Origin: Bdellovibrionales bacterium | Lineage (GTDB): Bacteria > Bdellovibrionota > UBA1018 > CAIMNF01 | Reading direction: 5' to 3' | DNA length: 64,000 bases | Assembly: GCA_947502835.1 (NCBI GenBank) | Contig: CANNBJ010000003.1 | Location: 455,147 to 519,146, forward strand | Part shown: piece after piece, positions 25,875 to 34,787 of the stretch | How the letters are laid out: the number at the start of each line of letters is the position of its first letter | Numbering within the stretch: the stretch's first letter is position 1 | Position numbers and translations under genes: made by a program | The notes under the pieces: generated by a model | What the model was told of the DNA's origin: nothing | What the model saw: only the letters and a program-made list of their open reading frames with translations | The model's database searches: none

Positions 25875-27635
25875 TCAGGGATTCACATGGATCTGCGTCC
25901 ATTCGCCTTGAGAGCTAGCCTCAAACGGAGGACGGATCGAATGTGTTTCTTCGGCGGGAGTTTTGAAAGTGAGGCTTTGCACACAACTGAGAACTGTTTC
26001 CTTCGCACTTGCGGCAATCATCCGGGCGATGAGAGGGCCATAGGTGCGCGGGTTTGTTGCCACCAGTCCCGCTGCCATCGACAGGTCGTAGAGAAATGCG
26101 GAGACCCGTGCCGCAGGAAGGGAGGACTCCTGTTCATAGCGGATTGCCTGGGCGTGTTTCCAAACCGCAAACGGGGTTGCGATGATGGCGGAGTAGAACA
26201 GAAAGTGGGGGAGTGCGTTCGAGGGGGAGTTCAAGGTGAGAAGGTCGGCATTCTTCAGGTTGTTCGGAATCTGGTACCAAAGGGTTCGTTCCAGCTGCGT
26301 GCCCTTGAGTTTCACTCCCGCCACATCGACAGTGTAGCGGGCATGTCCCGTTGCTTCGCGTACATCGCTGAGCGAGTTGAATCCATCCTTCAGCAGGTTG
26401 CTCGCGATTGAATTCTGCATGATCTCGAGGTTCATCGACCGGCCGGTGGGGGTGAACCAGGAAACGCTTTCGAGGCCGTTTCGAAGTGCTTTGTTCCAGG
26501 CTCCGAAACTGTAGGAGGTCACGAGCAGCCGGAGTGCCATCTTGTAGGTTCGTTCCCAAAAATTGGTGGGATCGACTGGTGAAAAGGCATTCCGGAAGGT
26601 GGAGCCGTAGATGCCGAGAACAAGGGCGTATCCAATCGTCAATTGGGTGAAGGTGTGATCGACATGACCGCGGCAGATCAGGTAGGTGAGAAGTTCCGCG
26701 CTTCCCACTTCAAGGATGGTTTTGATTCCCGCTTGGACGAATGCCTGCCGGTCCGGCTTCACATAAACCGCATTCCACCAATTCGTGAGCCGATTGCGAG
26801 CACCCTCGGGACGATCGAAGAACTTCACGCGGACTGAGCCGCTTGAGGGATCGCCCTCCACCACGGGTTTGTGGATCACCCAAAACACCTGAGGGCGGCC
26901 GCGACCCCGGTTTGCCCACGCACGAACCCGGGCGATATAGCGTTTCCACTCGGGACTCTCCGTTTCGAGCTCGCTCTCAAGAAAGAAGTGCGATGATCCG
27001 GTGGCCTCGTCCACCATCCGGGGATAGAGCTTGCCTCCCACGAGTTTGGGTTCTGCAAAGCCGACTCCGGGGATCACCACACGGAACTCGTCAATCCAAT
27101 TGCCGCCCTTGTTCACCCGGTCGAGAAACAAGACCTCTCCGATCCTCCGGATTCCGGATTCGCGGTTCCACTCGGGAATGGACATGAAGGTCTTGGCGTT
27201 CAGTTTTTTCAGGCGCCACGCGCGATCACCCGACTTCTCGGGGAGGAGGAGTGCTGCTTCGATCTCCTGTACCCTTTTCTTTCCGAGTTCCGGGATCTGT
27301 TGGTCGACTCTCTCCTTCAGGGCAACTTCCAAGCGAAGAATGTCTTCATACACGCGTGCCTGGTCCCGAGCCATGGCGTCGCCGAATCTTCGCGCTTCGG
27401 CATCTGACACCGGTCGATCCTCATCCGGGAGAACGAGGTCCCCCGGCTGCGACTCGGGAATCTGAAAGTCATCAATGAAGGGGACGTCTTCTCCGGGCGG
27501 AGGCAAGTCCTGCGCACGGGTGGTGGCGGAGAAGGAAAAAAGGAGAACGACGTGCAGGAGAAATCCTGCAAGCAAGGCGGAAAAAAAACTGCGGCCCCGT
27601 GCATGGGGTGCACGGGAGGTACTCAGGTTCTTCAT
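25875..27635 (-). CDS. Exported/inner-membrane protein, unknown family
   Basis: 586 aa from the chosen ATG; a longer frame begins at 27707 but lacks a better start. Seen: a signal peptide (about 1-40, ending TTRA before QDLPPPG); a large soluble domain (about 45-320) with acidic helices and a beta-rich stretch; then about four hydrophobic segments (near 330-350, 360-380, 400-420 and 500-520) and a final amphipathic region. SCVQSLTF near the C-terminus is the Cys motif typical of exported proteins here. Layout and parts of the membrane region (NxxKN-LL) resemble the 405-aa protein at 34788-36005 and the 409-aa protein at 27991-29220, so the three may be distant paralogues. It lies upstream of PIN-PhoH in the same orientation. 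Confidence 0.7.
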   Translation of the reverse strand: MKNLSTSRAPHARGRSFFSALLAGFLLHVVLLFSFSATTRAQDLPPPGEDVPFIDDFQIPESQPGDLVLPDEDRPVSDAEARRFGDAMARDQARVYEDILRLEVALKERVDQQIPELGKKRVQEIEAALLLPEKSGDRAWRLKKLNAKTFMSIPEWNRESGIRRIGEVLFLDRVNKGGNWIDEFRVVIPGVGFAEPKLVGGKLYPRMVDEATGSSHFFLESELETESPEWKRYIARVRAWANRGRGRPQVFWVIHKPVVEGDPSSGSVRVKFFDRPEGARNRLTNWWNAVYVKPDRQAFVQAGIKTILEVGSAELLTYLICRGHVDHTFTQLTIGYALVLGIYGSTFRNAFSPVDPTNFWERTYKMALRLLVTSYSFGAWNKALRNGLESVSWFTPTGRSMNLEIMQNSIASNLLKDGFNSLSDVREATGHARYTVDVAGVKLKGTQLERTLWYQIPNNLKNADLLTLNSPSNALPHFLFYSAIIATPFAVWKHAQAIRYEQESSLPAARVSAFLYDLSMAAGLVATNPRTYGPLIARMIAASAKETVLSCVQSLTFKTPAEETHSIRPPFEASSQGEWTQIHVNP

Positions 27636-27990
27636 TCGGAGCCGGGGGAAAATACCAAAGCAGAGTTTTTTAGTCGAAAGAAAAAGTAAGGGAAAACAAG
27701 GCAACAAAACGAAAAAAATTGAACCGGCCTCCGGTGAAGGCAGACTGAGGGGGCATCAGTGGATTTTCTGCGGGGTGTTTAGAAAAAATATTGCATCCTG
27801 CTGTGGCTCTGTTAAAAACCCCGAGCCGATTTAGAGCAATTGCGGGCAGGACCAGCTAAACGCTATCCGGAGCTTCCCCCTGAAAGGGACGGGAGATCTC
27901 TCCGGCTCCTTTTTGTTTTCCACCCGCTTTTTCCTTCCTCGGTGCAGACAATGCTGTCAACAGACAACGCGGTCAATGGAGGCGTGGCGA
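27636..27990. other. Divergent intergenic region with terminator-like hairpin
   Basis: 355 bases between divergent genes. The left part is A/T-rich with no clear promoter pair. At 27867-27915 a compound hairpin closes with GGAGC/GCTCC and is followed by TTTTTG, about 75 bases before the gene at 27991. As the gene to its left is divergent, this would be an attenuator in the leader of the right-hand gene rather than the terminator of an upstream one. No known riboswitch consensus recognised. Confidence 0.35.
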
Positions 27991-29220
27991 ATGAAGAGAG
28001 TCGACGAAACAACTGTCAAATCATTGGGTTCTGAAGTGCAATGCATGCTGCGCGGGTGGTTTCTTCCCGCGGCGGTCTGCATCGGGTTCCTCGCAGGGAG
28101 CGTCGTCGCTCGGGCGGAGGTTCTGACGCTCGGATATGCTCTGGAAACCAAGAATCTTCGCGTGGAGATCCAAGTCGGTGAAGTCGATTCCGAATCGCAG
28201 TACGAAGAGTCCATTTCCGGCCTGACGGAAGTGTTGCAGGGCGATCAGGCAGGAAATCCGGAGGCGCCGATCGAGCTTGCCTGGATCAATGGTCCGGATT
28301 CCCTTCGCGGTCCTTCGGGTGTTGAGGAGGATCGGTCGAGGCCTGCGAGATTCGTTCGGAGGTTGAAGGAAAAGCTTGCACTCAGGGGAGTTCACGCCTC
28401 CCGCGAGGGCGGAATTGAGTTTGACCCGGGGAGAGATCCGAAGCCCGAGGTCAGGTCCCGCCTGACAGATGTTTATCTGGATCACTCGAAAATCACCTGG
28501 ACCGTGGTTCGTGTCCTGACCAATACGGGCGTGCGCGTGGGCACCTTGATGTATGCGGGGTTGAATTTTTATCAGGCACTCACCGTTGGAATCGGCGTGT
28601 TCACTGCGTGTACGGCAGTTGCCTGGAATTCCAAGCATTTGCTTCATTTCGAGGAGAATTTCAGGCTGTATCACGTTTTTTCAAAGCAACGATTCCCGGC
28701 GCTCCGGAAGTTGCTCGAGCAGCCCTCGGTCGAGCGACGGATCCGCAAACCCCATTATTATCTCAATTGGGGTTTGCTCGAGACCCTGTTCGGAGCCGTC
28801 ATTCTTTTTGGAGAGAACACGGCCCGCTCCCTCTGGGGTCTCGACCTGGAAGTTCCCGGACTCTGGCCGTTCCTGCTCAGTGCCGGGGTTTCCACGGCGA
28901 GCCAGGGTGTTGCCGATCTTGCGGTAGCCAAATACGAGCAATTGTCGAAGGCCTCCGGAATTCCAAAAAAGCTGCTCGACGCGAATCTCTACAAGCGCCT
29001 CGCCTTCAATTCGGTCGTGAGTGTGGCGGGATTCACCATGATCAACACCGCTTTTTTGCCCGTTCAGGTGACAGGGTGGGTGTTTCTCGGGGCGCTTTCC
29101 GCCTACGGGTTCTCCATGTCGAAGTATCTTGACCGGAAGACCGTTCGCGGAGCCGATCCGTGTATCTCCTCCCTCTCGGAGAAGGGTGCGGGCAGTGGTG
29201 TGGACCCGGACGTGAAATGA
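27991..29220 (+). CDS. Exported/inner-membrane protein, distant relative of the 1.45-kaa paralogues
   Basis: 409 aa; the start is chosen because GGAGG (27978-27982) lies 8 bases before this ATG. Seen: a signal peptide (about 15-42, GWFLPAAVCIGFLAGSVVARA); a soluble region (about 43-170); membrane segments near 185-215, 265-285, 295-315 and 345-370; C-terminal PCISSLSEK. The segment NTAFLPVQVTG in the last membrane region closely resembles AFLPMQVKG / AFIPLQVKQ in the three large tandem proteins at 38-51 kb, suggesting a shared membrane domain. No enzyme motif seen. It is upstream of the AAA-M41 gene in the same orientation, 181 bases apart. Confidence 0.72.
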   Translation: MKRVDETTVKSLGSEVQCMLRGWFLPAAVCIGFLAGSVVARAEVLTLGYALETKNLRVEIQVGEVDSESQYEESISGLTEVLQGDQAGNPEAPIELAWINGPDSLRGPSGVEEDRSRPARFVRRLKEKLALRGVHASREGGIEFDPGRDPKPEVRSRLTDVYLDHSKITWTVVRVLTNTGVRVGTLMYAGLNFYQALTVGIGVFTACTAVAWNSKHLLHFEENFRLYHVFSKQRFPALRKLLEQPSVERRIRKPHYYLNWGLLETLFGAVILFGENTARSLWGLDLEVPGLWPFLLSAGVSTASQGVADLAVAKYEQLSKASGIPKKLLDANLYKRLAFNSVVSVAGFTMINTAFLPVQVTGWVFLGALSAYGFSMSKYLDRKTVRGADPCISSLSEKGAGSGVDPDVK

Positions 29221-29401
29221 AGGTCGTTTCACTGCGGTGTGGATTTTCAATTCAATGAATTTAACCGAAAAAAAAGCGGATTTGTTGAAATTTAGGTTTT
29301 GAATCCGGAGGTTTCTGCAAGTAGAGTCGCGCGCATCATGAGAGGATCTGATGCGACCTGATCAGGGAGCATGATTCCTCCGGACGGGAAGGGGAGTTCA
29401 G

Positions 29402-32400
29402 TTGAAGACGACAACAGGTGGCAGGAGTCTCGGGATTCGCGTTTTGGTGTTGGTTTCATTTTTGGTCATTCCGCCGGCGTTTTCTGGCCCGGGGGATCCG
29501 TTTGATGCCTTGAAGGAAACCATCCGGTATTTTGAAAAGTCCTCCGCCGGAGCGGACCCCGCCGCAGACTTGATCCGGATCCGCTCGCTCAAGGGGCAGA
29601 CCTTCGAGGAAGTGTATCACCTGTGCAAAAAGCAAATCGTTCTCGAATCCCACGCACCGAAATTGAATGTGGACCGTCTGATTGCATGGGTTGAGGTGCT
29701 TTCCAGCATGGCCGGGTCCGCCGATGTTCGCTTGGTCGGATGGCTCAAGAAGGAAGTCCTCCGGGCCTATTCTTCGCATCCGGACATCCGCGAGCTGAGC
29801 GGGTTTCTTGATCAGACCATCGATCTTCTGAGGGGCGCTCCCGCCCAAAAGGAGCTTCCGAGAATCCGGGACGTCGAAAAATCAACGCATTCCGCGGTCG
29901 TGGCGGTCCGGAATTCCGGAATCCTCGAGGACCGCTTGATCCGGTTTGTGGAGGCGATGAACTCCGAAAAGTTTTCGGGTCTCAATTCCGCGACAGCCCA
30001 GGTCCTGACCTCCGACATTCGCGCACGCCAGGAGCGCCGCCGATACCTGCCCATTGTTGCCAGGGACGCCGAGATTGATGCTGCCATAGATGTGCTCTTG
30101 CGGATGAAGGGGAAGGCACCTGTGATTCTCGGGGAAACCGGGGTCGGGAAGAGCTCTGTTGCGGAGGGGATCGCCGCAAAATTGCTTTCCGGGGACGTGC
30201 CCGAAGGGCTGCACGCGGAGAAGTTGAAGAACTCGGTGGTCATGGTGACGAATCCTGCGAAGATCGCATCGCTCGTGGATGATCCGAGTCCTCGCAGTGT
30301 TGCGATGGCGCTCAATTGGTATTTCAACCAGGCGAAGACCATTGGCAAGCTGACCCAAACCCATGTGATTGTCGTGATCGACCAGGCCCACCAGCTTGTG
30401 GGTGCGCAAGTGGATGCGCTGAAGGCCTTGCTCGATGACGGATCCCACTCCATGATTCTGGTCGGTGGGGCAAAGCAGGCGGCATTCACGCTGATGGCCG
30501 ATGAGCAGTTTTTGAGCCGGATCGAACCCATCATGATTCAGGAACTCGACGAGGCGGCCACCTTCGACCTGATCAAGAGGGCTGCGCTTCCCGAGATCGA
30601 GAGAAACTATCACCTCGTGATTCCCGATGAAGTGGTCACGGCCGCAATCGAGCTTTCCGCCGAATTGCAGCCGGACCTGAAGCGTCCTGATGCACCCATC
30701 AAGCTATTGCAGGATGCGGCGATTTTCATCAGCAGGACATCAAACGGCGAGGCGGGTTCCGTCACCTTGTCGGCGCTGTACAGCCTGGCAGCCCAGAAGG
30801 CTCGGCTTCCGGTGGTTTCCCAGGATCGCGCGCGGTTCATCTCCGTGATGGATGAAGTGAAGGGCAAGATCAAGGCGGATGTGCGCGGCCAGGATCCTGT
30901 GGTGGACAAGATTGTGAACCTGTTTGCGGCAACCATGACCGCGAAGGGACGGAAAACGCGTGCGGCGGTGATTGTTGGGACGACGGGAACGGGAAAGTCC
31001 CTCATTCCCTCAAGACTTACGCACTATTTCTACGGAACCCAGACGCGCATGCTCAAGATCGACGGAAATCAGCTCAAGACTGATGACAGCGGGTTCTATC
31101 TCTTCGGTCCGAAGTCCGGATATATCGGAAGCGACAAAAACAAGGGACTCCTGGCAAACCATTTCGACGGGCCCGGGAAAGGTTCAAGCATTGTGCTGGT
31201 GGATGAACTCGACAAGATGCACCCCCAACAGGTGGAACGTCTCATGGAAATCATCGATACCGGGAAGTTCATCGCGGGCGATGGCAAGACCCGTTCAACG
31301 GGCAGGGTTCTCTGGCTTTTCACTTCGAACAAGGGGGCGACCAAGTTTTTTCCGCCCGAGTTTGTGAAATCCGCCACCGTTCCTGAGGTTCAAAAGCGAC
31401 TGCTTTCCATTTCAGAGGCGGAGGTCCGCGAGGCCTTTCTTCAGCAGGAATCGTTTGCGAAATCGGATCAGGTCCTGAAGCCAGAGGTTTTGGCCCGAAT
31501 GGACGAGATGGTGCTCGTGGCCCCGATCCTGAAGGAAACCGCACTCGAAATCGCAAGGATCAAGATCAAGGACGAAATCGAGGGCTATCGCCAGCAGGGA
31601 CTCGGAACCCTCGAAGTGGATGACGGATTTGCTAATGCCATCGTGAATGAGAGTTATGATCCCGTGTTCGGCGTGAGGGAGCTTGAGAGGAATGTCAGGA
31701 CAAAGATCGGTGAAATTTACGATGCGCTTGTCAAGCAAGCGGGGCCTTCCGGCTCGGTCAGGATCGAAACGCTGATGCCGGAACCCGGGGCCAGCATCAT
31801 CCGCTTCAAGGCTGGCAACGAACGCGGGGACTCGGTGATGGTGAATGGACCGAAGCTCGCGTATGAGAATCCGCTGTTTGATCCGGTCGAGAAGGAAAAT
31901 CTCCGGAACCTCGAGAGTGCGTTGAACGCGAAAGTGTATGGACAGGGTTTCTATGCCAAGAAGCTTGCGGAAAGCATCCAAAAGAGTGTTGTGGATGCGG
32001 CTTCCAACAAGCCGGTCTCCGTGTATGCACTCGGCATGACAGGAAACGGGAAGACTGAAATGGCCCGCGCTCTCGTGATGGCGAGGTTCGGGTCGCTGGA
32101 ATCCCTGTGCAAGCTCGAAATGGGTCAGGTCGGAAGTGTCAAGGACCTCTCCAACATCTTTCAGTCCTCGGTCGGTTATGTGGGGTCGGATCAGCCGGGC
32201 CAGTTTGAACGGTTTCTGCAAACCCACAAAAAAGGAGTGATCCTCTTTGATGAGATGGGCAATGCCGGGGGCAATGACAAGAATGCAAAAGAGGAGATCG
32301 GAAAGTATCTCTATTCGATTCTTGACGACGGGATCTGGGTCAGTCCCGTGACCAAGAAGACGTACTCGCTCCGTGATTACGTGTTCATTTTCACAGGAAA

Positions 32401-33652
32401 CGAGGCCGAGAAGATTTTTGCGGGAAACTCCCAGGATGATCTTTTGCGTGCGATTTGGAAGGATCACAGCTCCGAGGAAAAGGCACGGGAGCTTCTTCGC
32501 CAAAGCGGGCTCAGTCCGGCGTTTGTCGGCAGGATCGGAAGTGTGGTGCTGACGGAGCCGCCGGTGAAGGAAACCAAAGAAAATATCGTAAGAAAACTCC
32601 TCGGCGAGTGGATTTCCCGGGTGGAGTCCAAGCAACCGGTCAGGATCATTCATGACGCAAGCTTCGTCGAGATGGTGAGCAAGCTTACCTATTCCGCAAG
32701 TGAGGGAGCGCGCTCGGTGATCAATTTCGTGAATACCACCCTTGGTTCCGCTGCATCAAAAGGCGTATTCGAGGTGGATTTCTCAAAGGCATCGGGTGCG
32801 AATCGGGCGGAGGTGAGACTTTCGCTTGAAGTGAAGATCCCAAGCCAGCCTTTTTACAAGGTGGTTCCGGATGAGACTCTGGCCAAGCTCATCGTGACGG
32901 TGGTGCAGGAGGGCGTTGAAATCGCGAAGATCGAGTCGGACTTCACCAAATCGGCACGATTCATCAAGCAGATCCGGATGGTGGATGCCTATGCGACGGC
33001 GTTTCACGAGGCGGGGCATGCGATCTTGAATGATCCTTCAACCTCGGGAAGGGTGCTTCAGCACTTGACCATCATCCCGGCCGACCATTACCTAGGATAC
33101 GCGCGATACGAGGACCTTCCCGGATTCAAGACAAACTACACACTCACAGATCTGCGAGCGCGTCTTGCCACCCTGGTCGCAGGCTCCGAGGCCGAGCTTT
33201 TGATCGGTCGGGAGATGAATTCGGGACAGGCGGGTGACTTGAAAGAAGAGAGAAGGCTTCTCACCCGTGCCGCAACCACGTGGGGGCTTGTTCCGGAGCT
33301 CATGGGGGCGAAGGTGGATGACAATGGTGTTGCGAATTTCACCGGGAGCCAGGTTCAGGTGTTCAACGAGTTTGCCGAACGTGAGCTCGAAATTGCCAGG
33401 GAAACTGCGAGGAAATTCATTCTTGAGAATTGGGTCCTCGAGTACAAGGTTGCGGAGGAATTGATGAATCGCGGGGAAATCTCGGGGGTGAGGTTTCGCG
33501 AGATCCGCGACGCAGTTGCAAAGATGAGTTCCGCAGAGAAAAAACAGTTCGCGAAAGTGAACTCCCCGCAGAAGGTGAAACTCATGCTTTCGGATCTCGA
33601 CAAGGAAAGCTGCGCTGATCTCATGAAACGCGCAGCCAGGGGATCCGACTGA
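29402..33652 (+). CDS. Exported triple-AAA+ (Clp-type) unfoldase fused to an FtsH-type M41 zinc peptidase
   Basis: 1416 aa from a TTG start with ribosome-binding site AAGGGGAG. Seen: signal peptide 1-28 (ending AFS), mature start GPGDPFDAL; helical domain to about 215; AAA module 1 with Walker A GETGVGKS (244-251) but Walker B VIVVIDQ (Asp327, Gln328 instead of Glu) and no Tyr pore loop; module 2 with GTTGTGKS (526-533), pore loop GYIG (573-576), Walker B IVLVDE (597-602) and sensor-2 GVRELER; module 3 with GMTGNGKT (878-885), GYVG (925-928) and VILFDE (946-951). The M41-like peptidase follows with HEAGH (1202-1206) and Asp1279 in GDLKEE, 77 residues from the first His, as in FtsH (78). C-terminus SCADLMKRAARGSD. 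It predicts an ATP-driven unfoldase feeding its own zinc peptidase, but sited outside the cytosol, where ATP is scarce. I know no described family with this order. A terminator follows. Confidence 0.9.
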   Translation: MKTTTGGRSLGIRVLVLVSFLVIPPAFSGPGDPFDALKETIRYFEKSSAGADPAADLIRIRSLKGQTFEEVYHLCKKQIVLESHAPKLNVDRLIAWVEVLSSMAGSADVRLVGWLKKEVLRAYSSHPDIRELSGFLDQTIDLLRGAPAQKELPRIRDVEKSTHSAVVAVRNSGILEDRLIRFVEAMNSEKFSGLNSATAQVLTSDIRARQERRRYLPIVARDAEIDAAIDVLLRMKGKAPVILGETGVGKSSVAEGIAAKLLSGDVPEGLHAEKLKNSVVMVTNPAKIASLVDDPSPRSVAMALNWYFNQAKTIGKLTQTHVIVVIDQAHQLVGAQVDALKALLDDGSHSMILVGGAKQAAFTLMADEQFLSRIEPIMIQELDEAATFDLIKRAALPEIERNYHLVIPDEVVTAAIELSAELQPDLKRPDAPIKLLQDAAIFISRTSNGEAGSVTLSALYSLAAQKARLPVVSQDRARFISVMDEVKGKIKADVRGQDPVVDKIVNLFAATMTAKGRKTRAAVIVGTTGTGKSLIPSRLTHYFYGTQTRMLKIDGNQLKTDDSGFYLFGPKSGYIGSDKNKGLLANHFDGPGKGSSIVLVDELDKMHPQQVERLMEIIDTGKFIAGDGKTRSTGRVLWLFTSNKGATKFFPPEFVKSATVPEVQKRLLSISEAEVREAFLQQESFAKSDQVLKPEVLARMDEMVLVAPILKETALEIARIKIKDEIEGYRQQGLGTLEVDDGFANAIVNESYDPVFGVRELERNVRTKIGEIYDALVKQAGPSGSVRIETLMPEPGASIIRFKAGNERGDSVMVNGPKLAYENPLFDPVEKENLRNLESALNAKVYGQGFYAKKLAESIQKSVVDAASNKPVSVYALGMTGNGKTEMARALVMARFGSLESLCKLEMGQVGSVKDLSNIFQSSVGYVGSDQPGQFERFLQTHKKGVILFDEMGNAGGNDKNAKEEIGKYLYSILDDGIWVSPVTKKTYSLRDYVFIFTGNEAEKIFAGNSQDDLLRAIWKDHSSEEKARELLRQSGLSPAFVGRIGSVVLTEPPVKETKENIVRKLLGEWISRVESKQPVRIIHDASFVEMVSKLTYSASEGARSVINFVNTTLGSAASKGVFEVDFSKASGANRAEVRLSLEVKIPSQPFYKVVPDETLAKLIVTVVQEGVEIAKIESDFTKSARFIKQIRMVDAYATAFHEAGHAILNDPSTSGRVLQHLTIIPADHYLGYARYEDLPGFKTNYTLTDLRARLATLVAGSEAELLIGREMNSGQAGDLKEERRLLTRAATTWGLVPELMGAKVDDNGVANFTGSQVQVFNEFAERELEIARETARKFILENWVLEYKVAEELMNRGEISGVRFREIRDAVAKMSSAEKKQFAKVNSPQKVKLMLSDLDKESCADLMKRAARGSD

Positions 33653-33683
33653 TTCGGTTGAGTCTAAAAATTTATTTCATTGA

Positions 33684-33711
33684 AAAACGGCCTGAAAATG
33701 GCCGTTTTTTT
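33684..33711 (+). terminator. Rho-independent terminator of the AAA-M41 gene
   Basis: AAACGGCC pairs with GGCCGTTT around a 7-base loop and runs into a T tract, 32 bases after the stop codon. Confidence 0.9.
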
Positions 33712-33731
33712 ATTTCCTGAGTGGAATTCTC

Positions 33732-33761
33732 TTGCATAGATCCGACCCTTTGGAATATCTT
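33732..33761 (+). promoter_or_regulatory. Promoter of the 283-aa gene, leaderless geometry
   Basis: TTGCAT, 18-base spacer, TATCTT, then 8 bases to the ATG at 33770. No ribosome-binding site is present. Confidence 0.6.
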
Positions 33762-33769
33762 CCGGGTCC

Positions 33770-34621
33770 ATGATTAAGGCACTGATTGTTGGGTTCGTGT
33801 TCTTGGGATCGTTCACCGCGCATGCACAGGTGCCTGCGCTTCAAAAAGTGATTGCTTTGGCAAGCACGCAAGGAAAAACAAGCACTGAGGCTGTGACCCG
33901 GAGTCTTTTGACCCAGTTGGAGAGCTCTTCTCAGAGCGGTTTGGCAAGTGTGGTTAAGAACGACCCGGTCTATACCTTCAACAATGGTAACTTGAATGAA
34001 GAGACTCTTCGGTACCTCGGAAGCGAAGCCCAGAGTGCGCTTCTTCAAATTGGAAAAAAGACCACCTTCAAGGCGGTGTCCGCACTTCCCGAGTTCGAAA
34101 TCGCGCTCAGCTCTGTGAGCTCACTTGAACATGCCGCCGATAACATTCCACTCAGCAAAAACGGGCAACTTAAGTCTTCGATCTCTTCGGATGTGGTCAT
34201 TGAAAGCGATATCCGCTCTTTGGGCCTTTCTGAGCCAGTCGCTACGGATCTTGCAAACGAGCTCAAGGCCTTCAAAAAGGAAACAGGGCTCTTCTACACC
34301 AATCGCGGGATGTGCAAGGGTCTGGATGACGAAGCCGCAACGAATTTCGCAGCGTTCGTTCGCGATGCCCGTGAGAATCTCAAGCGCACCCGAGCCAAGT
34401 GTCCGGGACAACTGTATGGATCGATCGCAGAAGTGTGGATTCACTTCCAAAAGCGGATGGGCCGTGAGGGTGATGCTCTTTGGCGCGCTGTGGAAAAGAA
34501 CCAAACTTGCTACACCGCAGGTAAACTTCGTCCGGGAGTTCTCAGTGCTGTGAACCAGATCTCCCAGAAAAACGGCGGCCAAGTTCCCGCAGAGAACGAG
34601 CCAAGCGGCTGTCCGCTCTGA
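33770..34621 (+). CDS. Exported protein of unknown function
   Basis: 283 aa, family not recognised. Seen: a clear signal peptide (1-19, IVGFVFLGSFTAHA before QVPAL); a Ser/Thr-rich helical N-terminal half; then a helical domain with MCKGLDDEAATNFAAFVRDA and KCPGQLYGSIAEVWIHF, Cys residues that could form disulphides; and the final SGCPL. No catalytic motif. It stands alone between two terminators with its own promoter; codon use looks typical of the region. Confidence 0.8.
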   Translation: MIKALIVGFVFLGSFTAHAQVPALQKVIALASTQGKTSTEAVTRSLLTQLESSSQSGLASVVKNDPVYTFNNGNLNEETLRYLGSEAQSALLQIGKKTTFKAVSALPEFEIALSSVSSLEHAADNIPLSKNGQLKSSISSDVVIESDIRSLGLSEPVATDLANELKAFKKETGLFYTNRGMCKGLDDEAATNFAAFVRDARENLKRTRAKCPGQLYGSIAEVWIHFQKRMGREGDALWRAVEKNQTCYTAGKLRPGVLSAVNQISQKNGGQVPAENEPSGCPL

Positions 34622-34645
34622 TTCAGTCGAGGTAAGTTTCTTAAG

Positions 34646-34677
34646 AAAGGGTCATGCCGGGTCGGCGTGGCCCTTTT
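34646..34677 (+). terminator. Rho-independent terminator after the 283-aa gene
   Basis: A 14-bp stem (two G-U pairs) from AAAGGG to CCCTTT with a 3-base loop, followed by T residues. Confidence 0.85.
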
Positions 34678-34721
34678 TCAATTTCTTTCATTTATTGGGG
34701 CATTTTCAGGGTTTCTTCCCT

Positions 34722-34780
34722 GTCAGGTTTCGGTCAAGGCGGAGTGTTTGATTTACATGGTCGACTTTGATCTGTAAAAT
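34722..34780 (+). promoter_or_regulatory. Promoter with PhoB-like repeats for the 405-aa/NTase-2H operon
   Basis: GTCA at 34722 and 34733, degenerate GTGT at 34744, all 11 bp apart. Then TTTACA (34752-34757), a 17-base spacer and TAAAAT (34775-34780), 7 bases before a GTG at 34788. The repeats are in phase with the -10 box as in the three promoters at 38-47 kb (50 bp from the first repeat), although here the array runs closer to the -35. Confidence 0.6.
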
Positions 34781-34787
34781 ACGGTTC

